Shown: positions 45,544 through 54,412, counted from the stretch's first letter. The stretch is DNA of 64,000 nt from Kribbella amoyensis (GCF_007828865.1 NZ_VIVK01000001.1:682001-746000), one strand, 5' to 3'. Program-made: numbers and translations. Notes: generated by a model from the letters alone, not told the origin.

Positions 45544-46695
45544 ATGGCCAACTTCGGGGATCACCAGCTCGGGATCTACGTGCAGGGCATGTTCCAGGAC
45601 GTGCGGCCGGAGATCACCACGGACCTGTCCCGGCTCGAGGTGCAGGCGGCGGCGAGTCTCAGCGCCGAGGCGATGGGGTACATCGTGCCCAGTGCGGGCA
45701 GCGGGGCGACGGCGCGCGCGAACCTGGCCGCCTTCGACCGCTGGCGGCTGGTGCCGCGGATGTTGCGCGGCTCCACCGAGCGCGATCTGTCCTGCACCGT
45801 GCTCGGGACGAAGATGCCGGCCCCCGTCCTGGTCGCGCCGGTCGGTGTCCAGACGCTCGCGCATCCCGAGGGCGAGCTGGCGACCGCGCGGGCGGCGGAC
45901 GCGCTCGGCCTGACGTACACGCACTCGACCCAGGCGAGCCACGCGTTCGAGCAGATCGAGGCCGGCAGCAAGTGGTACCAGCTGTACTGGCCGACCGACC
46001 GGGACGTCTGCCTGAGCTTCCTGCAACGGGCCAAGGACAACGGGTACTCCACCCTCGTGCTCACCCTCGACACCGGCACGATCGGCTGGCGGCCGGCCGA
46101 CCTGGACCGCGGCTTCCTGCCGTTCCTCAAGGGCGAAGGGCTGGCGAACTACCTCACCGACCCGGCCTTCCAGGCGAAGCTGGCCAAGCCGATCGCCGAA
46201 GATCCGACCGCGGCCGTGATGCACTGGGCGCAGATGTTCCCGAACGTCGGGCTGAGCTGGGACGACCTGTCGTTCCTGCGGGACAACTGGACCGGCCCGA
46301 TCGCGCTGAAGGGGATCACCTCCGTCGACGACGCCAAGCTCGCCGCCGAGCACGGGGTCGACGGAATCGTCGTCTCCAACCACGGCGGCCGCCAGGTCGA
46401 CGGCGCGGTCGCCGCCCTGGACGCGCTGCCGGCGATCGCGGACGCCGTCGGTGAGCAGCTCACGGTGCTCTTCGACTCCGGGGTCCGGACCGGCGCCGAC
46501 GCCGCGAAGGCGCTCGCGCTCGGCGCGAAGGCGGTCCTGCTCGGCCGGCCGTTCCTGTACGGGCTCGCGCTCGCGGGTCAGGCCGGCGTCGAGCACGTGT
46601 TGCGGTGTTTCCTGGCCGAGCTGGATCTCACCCTGGCGCTGGCCGGGCACGCGAACCATCGCGAGCTCAACCGGGACTCGGTGGTGCCGGCGTGA
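45544..46695 (+). CDS. FMN-dependent alpha-hydroxy-acid oxidase (lactate 2-monooxygenase-like)
   Basis: 383 residues. The family triad is visible: WYQLYWPTDRD near 140, VLTLDTGTIGWRPADLDRGFLPF near 177 (in part LTLDTGTIGWRP), ALKGITSVDDA near 255 (Lys binding FMN), and the active-site VVSNHGGRQVDGAVAALDALP near 277 (SNHGGRQ: catalytic His and Arg). The insert FLKGEGLANYLTDPAF matches lactate 2-monooxygenase and its relatives. Oxidises L-lactate or a related 2-hydroxyacid. ATG 45544 has no clear ribosome site. Its stop overlaps the HAD phosphatase gene in GTGA. Confidence 0.88.
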   Translation: MANFGDHQLGIYVQGMFQDVRPEITTDLSRLEVQAAASLSAEAMGYIVPSAGSGATARANLAAFDRWRLVPRMLRGSTERDLSCTVLGTKMPAPVLVAPVGVQTLAHPEGELATARAADALGLTYTHSTQASHAFEQIEAGSKWYQLYWPTDRDVCLSFLQRAKDNGYSTLVLTLDTGTIGWRPADLDRGFLPFLKGEGLANYLTDPAFQAKLAKPIAEDPTAAVMHWAQMFPNVGLSWDDLSFLRDNWTGPIALKGITSVDDAKLAAEHGVDGIVVSNHGGRQVDGAVAALDALPAIADAVGEQLTVLFDSGVRTGADAAKALALGAKAVLLGRPFLYGLALAGQAGVEHVLRCFLAELDLTLALAGHANHRELNRDSVVPA

Positions 46696-47348
46696 AGGCG
46701 ATCGTCTTCGACCTCGACGACACACTCTTCGACCACACCGCCTCCGCGAGCAGGGCGCTCCGTTCCTGGGTTCCTACCCTCGGGGTGACCTGGTCGGACG
46801 ACCTGCTCGGCCGCTGGTTCGCGATCGAGGACGCCGTCTACCCCGAGTGGCTGGCGGGCCGGCTCACCCATCAGGGCCAGCGCCGGCAGCGGTTGCGCGA
46901 GTTCCTGCCGTTCCTCGAGTTGCCGGTCCCCGCGACCGAGGCGGGGCTGGACGAGGTCTTCACCGGGTACCTCGACCGGTACCGGGCCTGCTGGATCGCG
47001 TTCGAGGACGCCCGGCCCGCGTTGGAGGTTGCCCGGAGCAACGGTTGGCGGATCGGCGTGCTGACCAACGGGAGTACGGTCCAGCAGCACGCGAAGCTGA
47101 CCGCGATCGGTCTGGCCGAGCTGGTGGACGTGGTCTGCACGACCGAGACGCTCGGCTGCAGCAAGCCGGATCCGCGGGCCTACCTGGACACCTGCGAGGC
47201 GCTCGGCGTGGACCCGGTCGACACGCTGATGATCGGCGACAACCTGGACCTCGACGTGCTCGGCGCCAGGGCCGCGGGTCTCTCGGCCGAACACCTCGAC
47301 CGGGCCGCGGGAGTCACGCTGGCCCAGCTGGTCCGTAGTACCAGCTGA
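46692..47348 (+). CDS. HAD family hydrolase
   Basis: 218 residues from GTG 46692. HAD motif I is FDLDDTLFD (nucleophile Asp near 8, acid/base Asp near 10), motif II VLTNGS near 112, motif III Lys in CSKPDPRAYL near 145 and motif IV MIGDNLDLDVLGARAAG near 173. The helical cap between motifs I and II is of C1 type, as in phosphoglycolate phosphatases or 2-haloacid dehalogenases. Coupled to the lactate-oxidase-like gene, so it may dephosphorylate or dehalogenate a small hydroxyacid; the substrate is not evident. Confidence 0.88.
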   Translation: MKAIVFDLDDTLFDHTASASRALRSWVPTLGVTWSDDLLGRWFAIEDAVYPEWLAGRLTHQGQRRQRLREFLPFLELPVPATEAGLDEVFTGYLDRYRACWIAFEDARPALEVARSNGWRIGVLTNGSTVQQHAKLTAIGLAELVDVVCTTETLGCSKPDPRAYLDTCEALGVDPVDTLMIGDNLDLDVLGARAAGLSAEHLDRAAGVTLAQLVRSTS

Positions 47349-47366
47349 GCGCAGCGCGACGAGGGG

Positions 47367-48134
47367 TCAGATCCCGCAGGACGGGGCCGACCAGTAGTTG
47401 TTGGTCCGGATGTCGAGGTGGGTGTGGTCGTTGTGGCCCGGGAAGCCGGGGCCGAGGATGCCGCCGAAGCCGTGGTTGCGGGCCTGCTTGGCCAGCGTGC
47501 AGAACGAGTGCACCCCGACCAGGTCGGCCGAGCGTCCGTACAGGTGCTGGCTGTCGCTGGCGCCGCCGACCGCCTCGTTGCACGGATAGCTGCGGAATCC
47601 GCTGGAGACGGTGATCGGCTGGTCGCCGAGTGCGTGCCGCATCGCTTCGAGCTGCCACATGGTCTGCAGGGCGTTGGCGCGGGTCGCTGCCTCGGACAAC
47701 GGTCCGCCGTCGTACCCGGATCCGCCGCAGCCGTCGTCGAGTTCGGCGTAGGTGAAGTGGATCGGCGTGCAGTCGTTGTCCTGCAACGCGTAGATCTTGG
47801 TGAACGTGGCGTCGCTCGCGATGCCGTTGGCGGCGATTCCGTAAGCCTGCTGGAACCGGGTCACCGCGGCCTTGGTCGCGGGCCCGAAGATGCCGTCCTT
47901 GGCCAGGTGCGCGCCGTAGCCGGGATAGCCGGCGACGCGGATCTGCAACTGCCGGACGTCTTCACCGCTGGTGCCCTCGCTGAGGGTGCGGTTCCAGGTG
48001 TAACAGCCGTCGGCGTGCGCCTTCGTGGCGGTGACGACCTGGGTGGTGACCGTGGTGCCGAGGATGGCCGCGAACACGGCCAGGACGGCCAGCAGACGGG
48101 GCCAGGGTTTGGACAGTGCTGTGCGAAGGGACAT
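47367..48134 (-). CDS. Secreted M15-family peptidase with peptidoglycan-binding domain
   Basis: 255 residues. A Sec signal peptide (PRLLAVLAVFAAILGTTVTTQ) ends near ATKAHADG. A PG_binding_1 domain follows (VRQLQIRVAGYPGYGAHLAKDGIFGP, quoted in part; VTRFQQAYGIAANG, about 60-110). The C-terminal domain is M15A zinc peptidase: SSGFRSYPCNEAVGG near 180, the zinc motif SQHLYGRSADLVG (His, Asp) near 197 and NDHTHLDIR (His) near 238. Four Cys suggest disulfides. It should cleave D-Ala-D-Ala or other stem-peptide bonds in the cell wall. GGAGG lies 7 nt before the ATG. Divergent from the SigE-family sigma gene. Confidence 0.9.
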   Translation of the reverse strand: MSLRTALSKPWPRLLAVLAVFAAILGTTVTTQVVTATKAHADGCYTWNRTLSEGTSGEDVRQLQIRVAGYPGYGAHLAKDGIFGPATKAAVTRFQQAYGIAANGIASDATFTKIYALQDNDCTPIHFTYAELDDGCGGSGYDGGPLSEAATRANALQTMWQLEAMRHALGDQPITVSSGFRSYPCNEAVGGASDSQHLYGRSADLVGVHSFCTLAKQARNHGFGGILGPGFPGHNDHTHLDIRTNNYWSAPSCGI

Positions 48135-48244
48135 CGGAGGACCTCCGGTGGGACGCGGTCGGGGCGGTACGCGCTTTCCTCACCCAGGATCGCGCCAATA
48201 TCTGCCGTTTGGCCAGGGATCAGCAGAAACTTTTCGCCCAACAG

Positions 48245-48271
48245 GCAACCAACTCCGTACCCGAGCCGGTC
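48245..48271 (+). promoter_or_regulatory. Candidate ECF-type promoter upstream of the SigE-family sigma gene
   Basis: GCAACC (48245-48250), 16 nt, CGGTC (48267-48271) resembles ECF promoters (GNAAC at -35, CGTC-like -10). It ends 9 nt before the GTG at 48281, which would give a nearly leaderless, possibly autoregulated sigma mRNA. Confidence 0.45.
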
Positions 48272-48280
48272 GGCCATGAT

Positions 48281-48823
48281 GTGACCATCGACGACAGCAC
48301 GCTCACTCTGCGTGCCGGCGGAACGGGGCGAGCGGTGCCGGATGCGGAGACCTTCGACGCGTTCGTGCAGGCGCGGTCCCGCAAACTGCTGCGCACGGCG
48401 TACCTGCTCACCCAGGACCACGCGCTGGCCGAGGACCTGGTGCAGACCGCCCTCGCGAAGGCCTGGTTCGCCTGGTCCCGGATCGAGGGCGGCGACCCCG
48501 AACCGTACGTCCGCAAGATCATGGTCAACACGTACGCGAGCTGGTGGCGCCGCCGCTGGAACGGTGAGCGCCCGACCGAGGAGCTGCCCGAGTCCGCCGA
48601 GGACGAGGCGCCGGACCGCGTCGACCTGTGGGACGCCCTCCAGCGGCTCCCCCGCCGGCAGCGGGCGGTCGTCGTCCTGCGCTACTACGAGGACCTGACC
48701 GAGGCGGAAACCGCTCGGTTGCTCGGCTGCACGGTCGGCACCGTGAAGAGCCAGACCAGCAAGGCGTTCGCCAAACTCCGCCTCGACCCCGCCCTCCTCG
48801 TGGACCAGGAGACGCCGCGATGA
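48281..48823 (+). CDS. SigE-family RNA polymerase sigma factor (ECF)
   Basis: 180 residues from GTG 48281; a second GTG at 48335 with GGGGCGAGC upstream would give 162 residues. Region 2: ARSRKLLRTAYLLTQDHALAEDLVQTALAKAW near 35-65 (in part LLTQDHALAEDLVQ), with YASWWRRRWNGERP after it. Region 4: LPRRQRAVVVLRYYEDLTEAETARLLGCTVGTVKS near 120-155 (in part RYYEDLTEAETARLL). This compact SigE-family type is abundant in actinobacteria. Its stop overlaps a membrane protein gene in ATGA, expected to encode the regulator of the sigma factor. Confidence 0.88.
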   Translation: MTIDDSTLTLRAGGTGRAVPDAETFDAFVQARSRKLLRTAYLLTQDHALAEDLVQTALAKAWFAWSRIEGGDPEPYVRKIMVNTYASWWRRRWNGERPTEELPESAEDEAPDRVDLWDALQRLPRRQRAVVVLRYYEDLTEAETARLLGCTVGTVKSQTSKAFAKLRLDPALLVDQETPR

Positions 48824-50223
48824 ACCTCACCGACCTCCGCGAGGAACTGCACACCCGCGCCACCTCGACCGAGGAGCGCCCGATCGACCTGCTCCCCGCC
48901 GTCCGGCGAAAGATCCGTCGCACCAAACAACGCCGAGTCGCAGCCCTGGCCGCCGGTACCGTCGCCGCCGTCGCGCTCGCCCTCAGCCTGATCCCCGGCC
49001 TCACCACCACCACAGAGCCCGCACCGGCCGAGACACCACCGGCCGACCTGACGAAGGACGGCATCACACTCCGCAGGACGGAGAGCTCGGACCGGTTGGA
49101 GAAAGGCTGGATCGGCGACCTCGGCCAGAACCAGCTGGACGTCGCCTGGACTCCCACGCAGCCGAAGGCCGCCTTCTACGTGATCTGCAGGTCGGCCGCG
49201 AGCAGCCCCCGGTCGTACTGGGTGCGGGTGAACGCCCACAAGGTGGCGGAAGGCACCTGTCAGGGCGCGGGCGACTGGATCCGGACCGGCTCGTACGCGA
49301 TGGCGGACGACCCGCTGTGGCTCGACACGCCGGTCGGCGAACAGGCCCAGGTCACCGCGCAGTTGGTCGACGGAGCCGGCCAGCCGCTCCGGGACGCGAC
49401 CGCGCAACTTGCCCTGGGCATCTACCAGGTCGACGGCAGGGACCCCGCCCCGCTGCCGACCGGCCCGGCCGACCACATCCGGGACGGATTCCGGTTCCGC
49501 GACCGGATCGCCGGCGACCGGCTGGCGACAGCCGTGATCGGTGACCGCGGGCAGAGTCAGGTGACGACCAGCTTCACCGCGACCGGCAAACCGATCTCAC
49601 TCCGCGGCTTCTGCACGGGGAACGACTTCGGCTTCGATCCCCGGTACGACCTGCGCATCAGCGTGGACGGGGTCGAACGGATCAGTGGCTGCTCGGCCAC
49701 GACCACGGATGCCGGCGGATCGGGTGGGGCCACCCTGCCCGACGTGGCGACCGCGGGCCGGGTCGTCGAGGTCACCGCGAAGCTCACCGATCGCACCGGC
49801 CGGGACATCTCCGTTCCGCAGGCGCGGATCGGCGTAGGGGTGTACGAGAAGGGAGCACAGCGGACGGTCGACGAGGCCGCGGTCGACGAGGTGGTCGAGT
49901 ACGAGGGGCGCACCTACCGTCTCCAGCAGCTCCGCACCGCACCAGCCGCAACCGCACGCAAGGTGACGATCGAGACGCCGGCCGACACGGAGTACCTGCT
50001 GCTGTCCGGCAGCTCCGCCCTGGGCACGGACAAGACCGTCAGCGCGAACGTCGTCTCGGAGGACGTCGAGACCACCCACACCACCCAGGGTGGACCGGAC
50101 AGCTTCGGCCTGACGAACGACAAGCGGCCGGCGGCCCCGGAGAGCACCACCGTCCGACTGGAACTCGTCCTGGGTAAGCCCACCAGGGGCCACTTGGTGC
50201 TCGCGGTCTACCTGCCGGAGTGA
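48820..50223 (+). CDS. Single-pass membrane protein coupled to a SigE-family sigma factor
   Basis: 467 residues. A short cytoplasmic part of 37 residues (MNLTDLREELHTRATSTEE) precedes one membrane helix (VAALAAGTVAAVALALSLIPG), then a 400-residue extracytoplasmic domain with three beta-rich units of similar layout: each pairs a 'RLATAVIGDRGQSQV'-like strand with a Cys-containing segment (FYVICRSA with GTCQGAG; RGFCTGNDF with ISGCSATT). The topology and ATGA overlap are those of anti-sigma factors, but no zinc-binding ASD motif is seen in the short cytoplasmic part, so the identification rests on position. It may sense envelope state. Confidence 0.8.
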   Translation: MNLTDLREELHTRATSTEERPIDLLPAVRRKIRRTKQRRVAALAAGTVAAVALALSLIPGLTTTTEPAPAETPPADLTKDGITLRRTESSDRLEKGWIGDLGQNQLDVAWTPTQPKAAFYVICRSAASSPRSYWVRVNAHKVAEGTCQGAGDWIRTGSYAMADDPLWLDTPVGEQAQVTAQLVDGAGQPLRDATAQLALGIYQVDGRDPAPLPTGPADHIRDGFRFRDRIAGDRLATAVIGDRGQSQVTTSFTATGKPISLRGFCTGNDFGFDPRYDLRISVDGVERISGCSATTTDAGGSGGATLPDVATAGRVVEVTAKLTDRTGRDISVPQARIGVGVYEKGAQRTVDEAAVDEVVEYEGRTYRLQQLRTAPAATARKVTIETPADTEYLLLSGSSALGTDKTVSANVVSEDVETTHTTQGGPDSFGLTNDKRPAAPESTTVRLELVLGKPTRGHLVLAVYLPE

Positions 50224-50976
50224 TTACAGCCAGGCGTGCAGGTCGGCGGCGTCCTTGGTGAGCTGGTCGACCGAGTCGTCGACCACGAACTCCAGCAGGG
50301 CGTTGATCTCGCGGGGTTCGGCGGCCAGCCGGGCCAGGACCGGGCGCCAGAGTGACTCGCGACCGGTCAGCGGGAGCCGGTGGTTGGACGGCCACCAGGA
50401 GAAGACGTGGACCGTGCTCAGCCACGGCATCAGCGCTTCCAGTTGATCCAGACAGGTCGCGTCGTCGGCGTCGACCGGGGGCTGCCAGTACGTCTTCAGG
50501 TTCGGGGCGCCGACGTCGAGCAGCAACGTGATGGTCGAGTCGACCTCGTCGGTCAGGGTGCCGCGGTGGAACTCCATCGCGATCTCGATGTCCGCCCCGG
50601 CCGCGACGTCGGCCAGCTCGCCGAGACCCCGGGTCACCGCCATCCGGTCGCCGACGCCCGCCTCGGCGGTCCCGACCGTCCCGGCCCAGACCCGGATCCG
50701 GGGCGCCCCGAGCTCGGCCGCCGTGGTGACCGCGGCACGGATCTCCTCGCGGTCCACACTGCCGGCCCGCAGGTACGAGCCGTACGCCGCGATCGCGATC
50801 CCGCGGTCCTCGCAGAGCGCGCGGACCTTGCGAGCGGCCGGCAGGTCACCGAGCGGTACGTGCACGTCACCGCCCCACTCGATCGCGGACAGCCCGGTCC
50901 GCACGGCGGTGTCGACGACCTCCTCGACAGCCAGTTGCCGGAACGTCACCGAGACCAGGCCGGTCCTCACACCCAC
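50224..50976 (-). CDS. Sugar phosphate isomerase/epimerase (xylose isomerase-like TIM barrel)
   Basis: 250 residues from GTG 50974-50976, with GGAGG 5 nt upstream. AP endonuclease 2/IolE-like TIM barrel: TVRTGLSAIEWGGDVHVPLGD near 25 (in part LSAIEWGGDVHVP), IRVWAGTVGT near 90, AMEFHRGTLTDE near 135 (metal-binding Glu/His), KTYWQPPVD near 163 and HVFSWWP near 193. Members isomerise keto- and aldo-sugars or inositol derivatives using a divalent metal. It stands alone, tail to tail with the sigma-linked membrane protein (stops abut) and divergent from rarD. Confidence 0.85.
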   Translation of the reverse strand: MGVRTGLVSVTFRQLAVEEVVDTAVRTGLSAIEWGGDVHVPLGDLPAARKVRALCEDRGIAIAAYGSYLRAGSVDREEIRAAVTTAAELGAPRIRVWAGTVGTAEAGVGDRMAVTRGLGELADVAAGADIEIAMEFHRGTLTDEVDSTITLLLDVGAPNLKTYWQPPVDADDATCLDQLEALMPWLSTVHVFSWWPSNHRLPLTGRESLWRPVLARLAAEPREINALLEFVVDDSVDQLTKDAADLHAWL

Positions 50977-51067
50977 GGATTCCTCCTTGTGTCCCCTCCA
51001 TCCAACCGCATCGGACCAAAGCGGAACCGCGGCCCCACGCGCCGATCTCACGTCATGAGCAAACGGA

Positions 51068-51096
51068 TTGGACGGCACTGACTCAAGACTTACACT
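51068..51096 (+). promoter_or_regulatory. Promoter for leaderless rarD-like transcript
   Basis: TTGGAC (51068-51073), exactly 17 nt, TACACT (51091-51096), then 7 nt to the GTG at 51104. The TTG that would otherwise be called as start forms the -35 itself, so the GTG is the true start and the mRNA is leaderless. Confidence 0.75.
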
Positions 51097-51103
51097 GCCA
51101 GAT

Positions 51104-52012
51104 GTGCCAGAGCAGCGGAGAGGGTTCGTCTACGGATTCAGCGCCTACCTTCTCTGGGGGCTCTTCCCGCTGTACTGGAAGCTCATCGACCAGTCCGGCG
51201 CCTTCGAACTGCTGGCCCACCGGATCCTCTGGTCCCTGGTCACGGTCGCCCTGCTCACCGTGGCCCTCAGCCGCTTGAGCTACCTCCGGGCGCTGCTGAA
51301 GGATCCCCGTCGCCGCTGGTCGCTGATGGCCGCCTCGGTCCTCATCTCGGTGAACTGGGGTACCTACATCTGGGCCGTCAACCACAACCGGATCGTCGAG
51401 ACCTCGCTCGGGTACTTCATCACGCCGCTGTTCACCGTGCTGCTCGGCGTGTTCGTGCTGAAGGAACGGCTCCGGGCGGCCCAGTGGACCGCGCTCGGCA
51501 TCGCCTTCGTCGCGGTCGTCGGTCTCACCATCGAGAACGGCCGGCCGCCGTGGGTGGCGATCCTGCTGACCTTCTCGTTCGGGTTCTACGGGCTGGCCAA
51601 GAAGAAGGCCGGGGCCGGCGCGATCGAGGGAATGGCGATCGAGTCGGCCACCGTCGCGCCGATCGCGCTCGGCGTGATCGTTGCGCTCGGCATCCAAGGC
51701 CAGACGACGGTCACCCAGCACGGCACCGGGTACCTGGTGCTGGTGCTGCTGACCGGTCCGATCACCGCGGTCCCGCTGTTGCTGTTCGGCGCCGCGGCGA
51801 CCCGGGTGTCGATGACCACGCTCGGCCTGCTCAACTACATCGCGCCGATCATGCAGTTCGCGACCGGGGTCCTGGTCTTCCACGAGGCCATGTCCCCGAT
51901 GCGCTGGGCCGGGTTCGGGCTGGTCTGGATCGCGCTGGTGATCTTCACCCTGAACGGGATGCGGCAGCGCCGGCGGACGATGGCGCTCGAGGTCGCCGCC
52001 TCCGCTGTGTGA
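51104..52012 (+). CDS. rarD: RarD/EamA-family permease
   Basis: 302 residues from GTG 51104; the chosen start gives VPEQRRGFVYGFSAYLLWG, matching the usual RarD beginning (M-x-EQRRG..YG). Ten membrane helices in two EamA halves, with FPLYWKLID near 22, SVNWGTYIWAVNHNRIVETSLGYFITPL near 85-110 (in part NWGTYIWAVNHN) and LNYIAPIMQFATGVLVFHE near 245. RarD is associated with chloramphenicol sensitivity in Pseudomonas and is thought to export or import a small metabolite; its substrate is not settled. See the promoter entry for the reason for the start. Confidence 0.9.
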   Translation: MPEQRRGFVYGFSAYLLWGLFPLYWKLIDQSGAFELLAHRILWSLVTVALLTVALSRLSYLRALLKDPRRRWSLMAASVLISVNWGTYIWAVNHNRIVETSLGYFITPLFTVLLGVFVLKERLRAAQWTALGIAFVAVVGLTIENGRPPWVAILLTFSFGFYGLAKKKAGAGAIEGMAIESATVAPIALGVIVALGIQGQTTVTQHGTGYLVLVLLTGPITAVPLLLFGAAATRVSMTTLGLLNYIAPIMQFATGVLVFHEAMSPMRWAGFGLVWIALVIFTLNGMRQRRRTMALEVAASAV

Positions 52013-52058
52013 CCGGCCCGGCGCGACCGGCTACTGAGGTCAACCTAAGCCTTGTGAC

Positions 52059-52102
52059 GTTCACCTGACCTTCACTCCGTCCCAACTTCGGCTCCCTAGC
52101 CT
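52059..52102 (+). promoter_or_regulatory. PHO box and -10 of the phoX-like gene
   Basis: GTTCACCTGAC (52059-52069) and CTTCACTCCGT (52070-52080) are two adjoining 11-nt direct repeats that fit the actinobacterial PhoP box (G[GT]TCAYYYR-type units). TAGCCT (52097-52102) is a -10 placed so that the second repeat covers the -35. This indicates PhoR-PhoP activation under phosphate limitation. Confidence 0.75.
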
Positions 52103-52148
52103 CGCGGCGACTGCTGACCGTCCACCGCGAGAACCGGAGTACCGCGAA

Positions 52149-54215
52149 GTGAGCCCCAAGTTCCTGCCGCTGATCAGCCAGCTCGGCACCCGCCACGGAT
52201 CCCGCACCTACCGGACCTGTGCGCTGAAGTGCGCCAACCAGTGCGACCACGCGGAGCCCAACTCCTCGGGCAACGAGCACATCCAGACCGTCATGCGCTC
52301 GGCGTTCTCCCGCCGCGGCATGCTGAAGGTCGGGGCCGCCGGCGTCGCCGCGGCCGGTGTCGCCACCCTGGCCACCAACGTGCCCGCCGCCGCCGACCTC
52401 GTCACCTCGGGCGGTGACCGCGGCAACGGTGCGTTCCCCGGCTTCGCCGGACCGCGCGGCGAGCTCACCCACAGCGTGGTGCCGCCGAACCGCAAGGACG
52501 ACCTCGTCGTGCCGAAGGGCTACGAGCAGGCCGTCATCATCGGCTGGGGCGACCCGGTCGAGTACGGCGCGCCGCGGTTCGACGTGCACCGGCAGACGCC
52601 GGAGGCGCAGGCCAAGCAGTTCGGGTACAACAACGACTACACGATGATCGTGCCGCTCAAGGACGAGCGGAAGGCGTTGCTGGTCTGCAACCACGAGTAC
52701 ACCGACGAGTACCTGATGTTCCCGACCGGCAAGTACGACGCCAGGACGATCGCCAAGATCGGCCTGGCCGCGCACGGCATGTCGGTGGTCCAGATCGAGC
52801 GCGTCGGCAAGAGCGGGCACTGGCGCCGGGACAAGAACGGCAGCCGGTACAACCGCCGGATCACCGCCACCACCAAGTTCGAGGTGACCGGCCCGGCCGC
52901 GGCCGACCAGCGCGTCGGAAAGGTTGCCTACGGCACCTTCGGGAACTGCGCCGGCGGCGTCACCCCGTGGGGCACGATCCTGTCCGGCGAGGAGAACTTC
53001 AACGGGTACTTCGACGTCACCGGCACCGTGCCCGCGGAGTACGTCGACAGCTACAAGCGGTACGGCGTGCCGACGACGGTGACCAAGTCGGAGCGCGAGT
53101 GGAGCACCGTCGAGCCGCGGTTCGACCTGACCAGGACGCCGACCGAGGTGTTCCGGGCCGGCTGGGTGGTCGAGGTCGACCCGTACGACCCGAAGGCGGC
53201 GCCGAAGAAGCGGACCATGCTCGGCCGGATGAAGCACGAGGGCGCGACCACCACGCTCACCGCCGACGGGCGGATCGCGGTGTACCTCGGCGACGACGAG
53301 AAGGGCGAGTACATCTACAAGTTCGTCTCGGCCGGCCAGTACGACCAGGACAACCGCAGGAACAACTTCGGCCTGCTCGACGAGGGCACCCTGTACGTCG
53401 CGAAGTTCACCGGTGACGGCGCCGAGGACGGCCTGTACGACGGCACCGGCCAGTGGATCCCGCTGACCTCGCACACGAAGTCGTTCGTCGACGGCATGTC
53501 GGTCGCCGACGTCCTGATCAACGTCCGGAGCGCCGCCGACAAGGTCGGCCCGACCCGGATGGACCGGCCCGAGGACGTCGAGCGCAACCCGATCAACGGC
53601 CGCGTCTACGCCGCGCTGACGAACAACTCCGACCGCGGTGGCAAGTTCGCCGTCGACGAGGCGAACCCGCTGGCCAGGTCGCACGTCCGCGACTCCCTCG
53701 GCAGCCCGCTGACCGAGAAGGCCGGCAACCGCAACGGGTACGTCCTCGAACTCACCGAGGAGGGCGACGACGCGGCCAAGACCGGCTTCTTCTGGACCCT
53801 CTTCCTGGTCTGCGGCGACCCGGCCGGCCAGGAGACGTACTTCGGCGGCTACGACAAGTCCAAGGTGAGCCCGATCTCCTGCCCGGACAACGTCGCCTTC
53901 GACGGCTCGGGCAACCTGTGGATCTCCACCGACGGCAACGTCCTCGGCTCGAACGACGGCATCTTCACCGTCCCGGTCGCCGGCCCGCACCGCGGCCAGG
54001 TCAAGCAGTTCCTCTCTGTCCCCTTCGGCGCCGAAGCCTGCGGGCCGCTGGTCTCGGAGGACGACAAGACCGCCTTCGTCGCCGTCCAGCACCCGGGCGA
54101 GACCGACGACGCCACCTTCGAGAAGCCGGCCTCGACGTGGCCGCACACCGACAAGTACCCGCGCCCGGCGATCGCCTGCGTATGGCGCAAGGACGGCGGT
54201 CGGGTCGGCAGCTGA
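52149..54215 (+). CDS. phoX: PhoX-type alkaline phosphatase (DUF839), Tat-secreted
   Basis: 688 residues from GTG 52149 (CGGAG 9 nt upstream). A long N-region ends in a twin-arginine signal: FSRRGMLKVGAAGVAAAG near 54-71. The mature protein has PhoX signatures: CNHEYTDEYLMF near 180, TPWGTILSGEENFNGYF near 275, GRMKHEGAT near 360, and FDGSGNLWISTDG near 580, supplying the Ca/Fe ligands (Glu, Asp, Cys) of this beta-propeller metallophosphatase. It releases phosphate from organic esters outside the cell. The PHO box just upstream supports this role. Closed by a hairpin terminator. Confidence 0.92.
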   Translation: MSPKFLPLISQLGTRHGSRTYRTCALKCANQCDHAEPNSSGNEHIQTVMRSAFSRRGMLKVGAAGVAAAGVATLATNVPAAADLVTSGGDRGNGAFPGFAGPRGELTHSVVPPNRKDDLVVPKGYEQAVIIGWGDPVEYGAPRFDVHRQTPEAQAKQFGYNNDYTMIVPLKDERKALLVCNHEYTDEYLMFPTGKYDARTIAKIGLAAHGMSVVQIERVGKSGHWRRDKNGSRYNRRITATTKFEVTGPAAADQRVGKVAYGTFGNCAGGVTPWGTILSGEENFNGYFDVTGTVPAEYVDSYKRYGVPTTVTKSEREWSTVEPRFDLTRTPTEVFRAGWVVEVDPYDPKAAPKKRTMLGRMKHEGATTTLTADGRIAVYLGDDEKGEYIYKFVSAGQYDQDNRRNNFGLLDEGTLYVAKFTGDGAEDGLYDGTGQWIPLTSHTKSFVDGMSVADVLINVRSAADKVGPTRMDRPEDVERNPINGRVYAALTNNSDRGGKFAVDEANPLARSHVRDSLGSPLTEKAGNRNGYVLELTEEGDDAAKTGFFWTLFLVCGDPAGQETYFGGYDKSKVSPISCPDNVAFDGSGNLWISTDGNVLGSNDGIFTVPVAGPHRGQVKQFLSVPFGAEACGPLVSEDDKTAFVAVQHPGETDDATFEKPASTWPHTDKYPRPAIACVWRKDGGRVGS

Positions 54216-54225
54216 TCGAGTACTT

Positions 54226-54253
54226 CGGAGGAGCCGCCCACGCGGCTCCTCCG
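54226..54253 (+). terminator. Terminator after phoX
   Basis: CGGAGGAGCCG (54226-54236) pairs perfectly with CGGCTCCTCCG (54243-54253) around a 6-nt loop CCCACG, 11 nt past the stop; there is only a weak T-run. The 160 nt from here to 54412 contain nothing recognisable. Confidence 0.75.
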
Positions 54254-54412
54254 TCGCACCTCCGCTGCCTGTGCCGGAACCGGACGGCACTGGTACCCAC
54301 ACCGCTCCCTCGGCGACTGGCGGCTTATCTGCTCGATAGCGCCCTACAACACGCCAGCGAGCCAACAAGCCACCAGTCAGCAGGTGGTACTACCGGTTCA
54401 GTGCGGCGTGCC

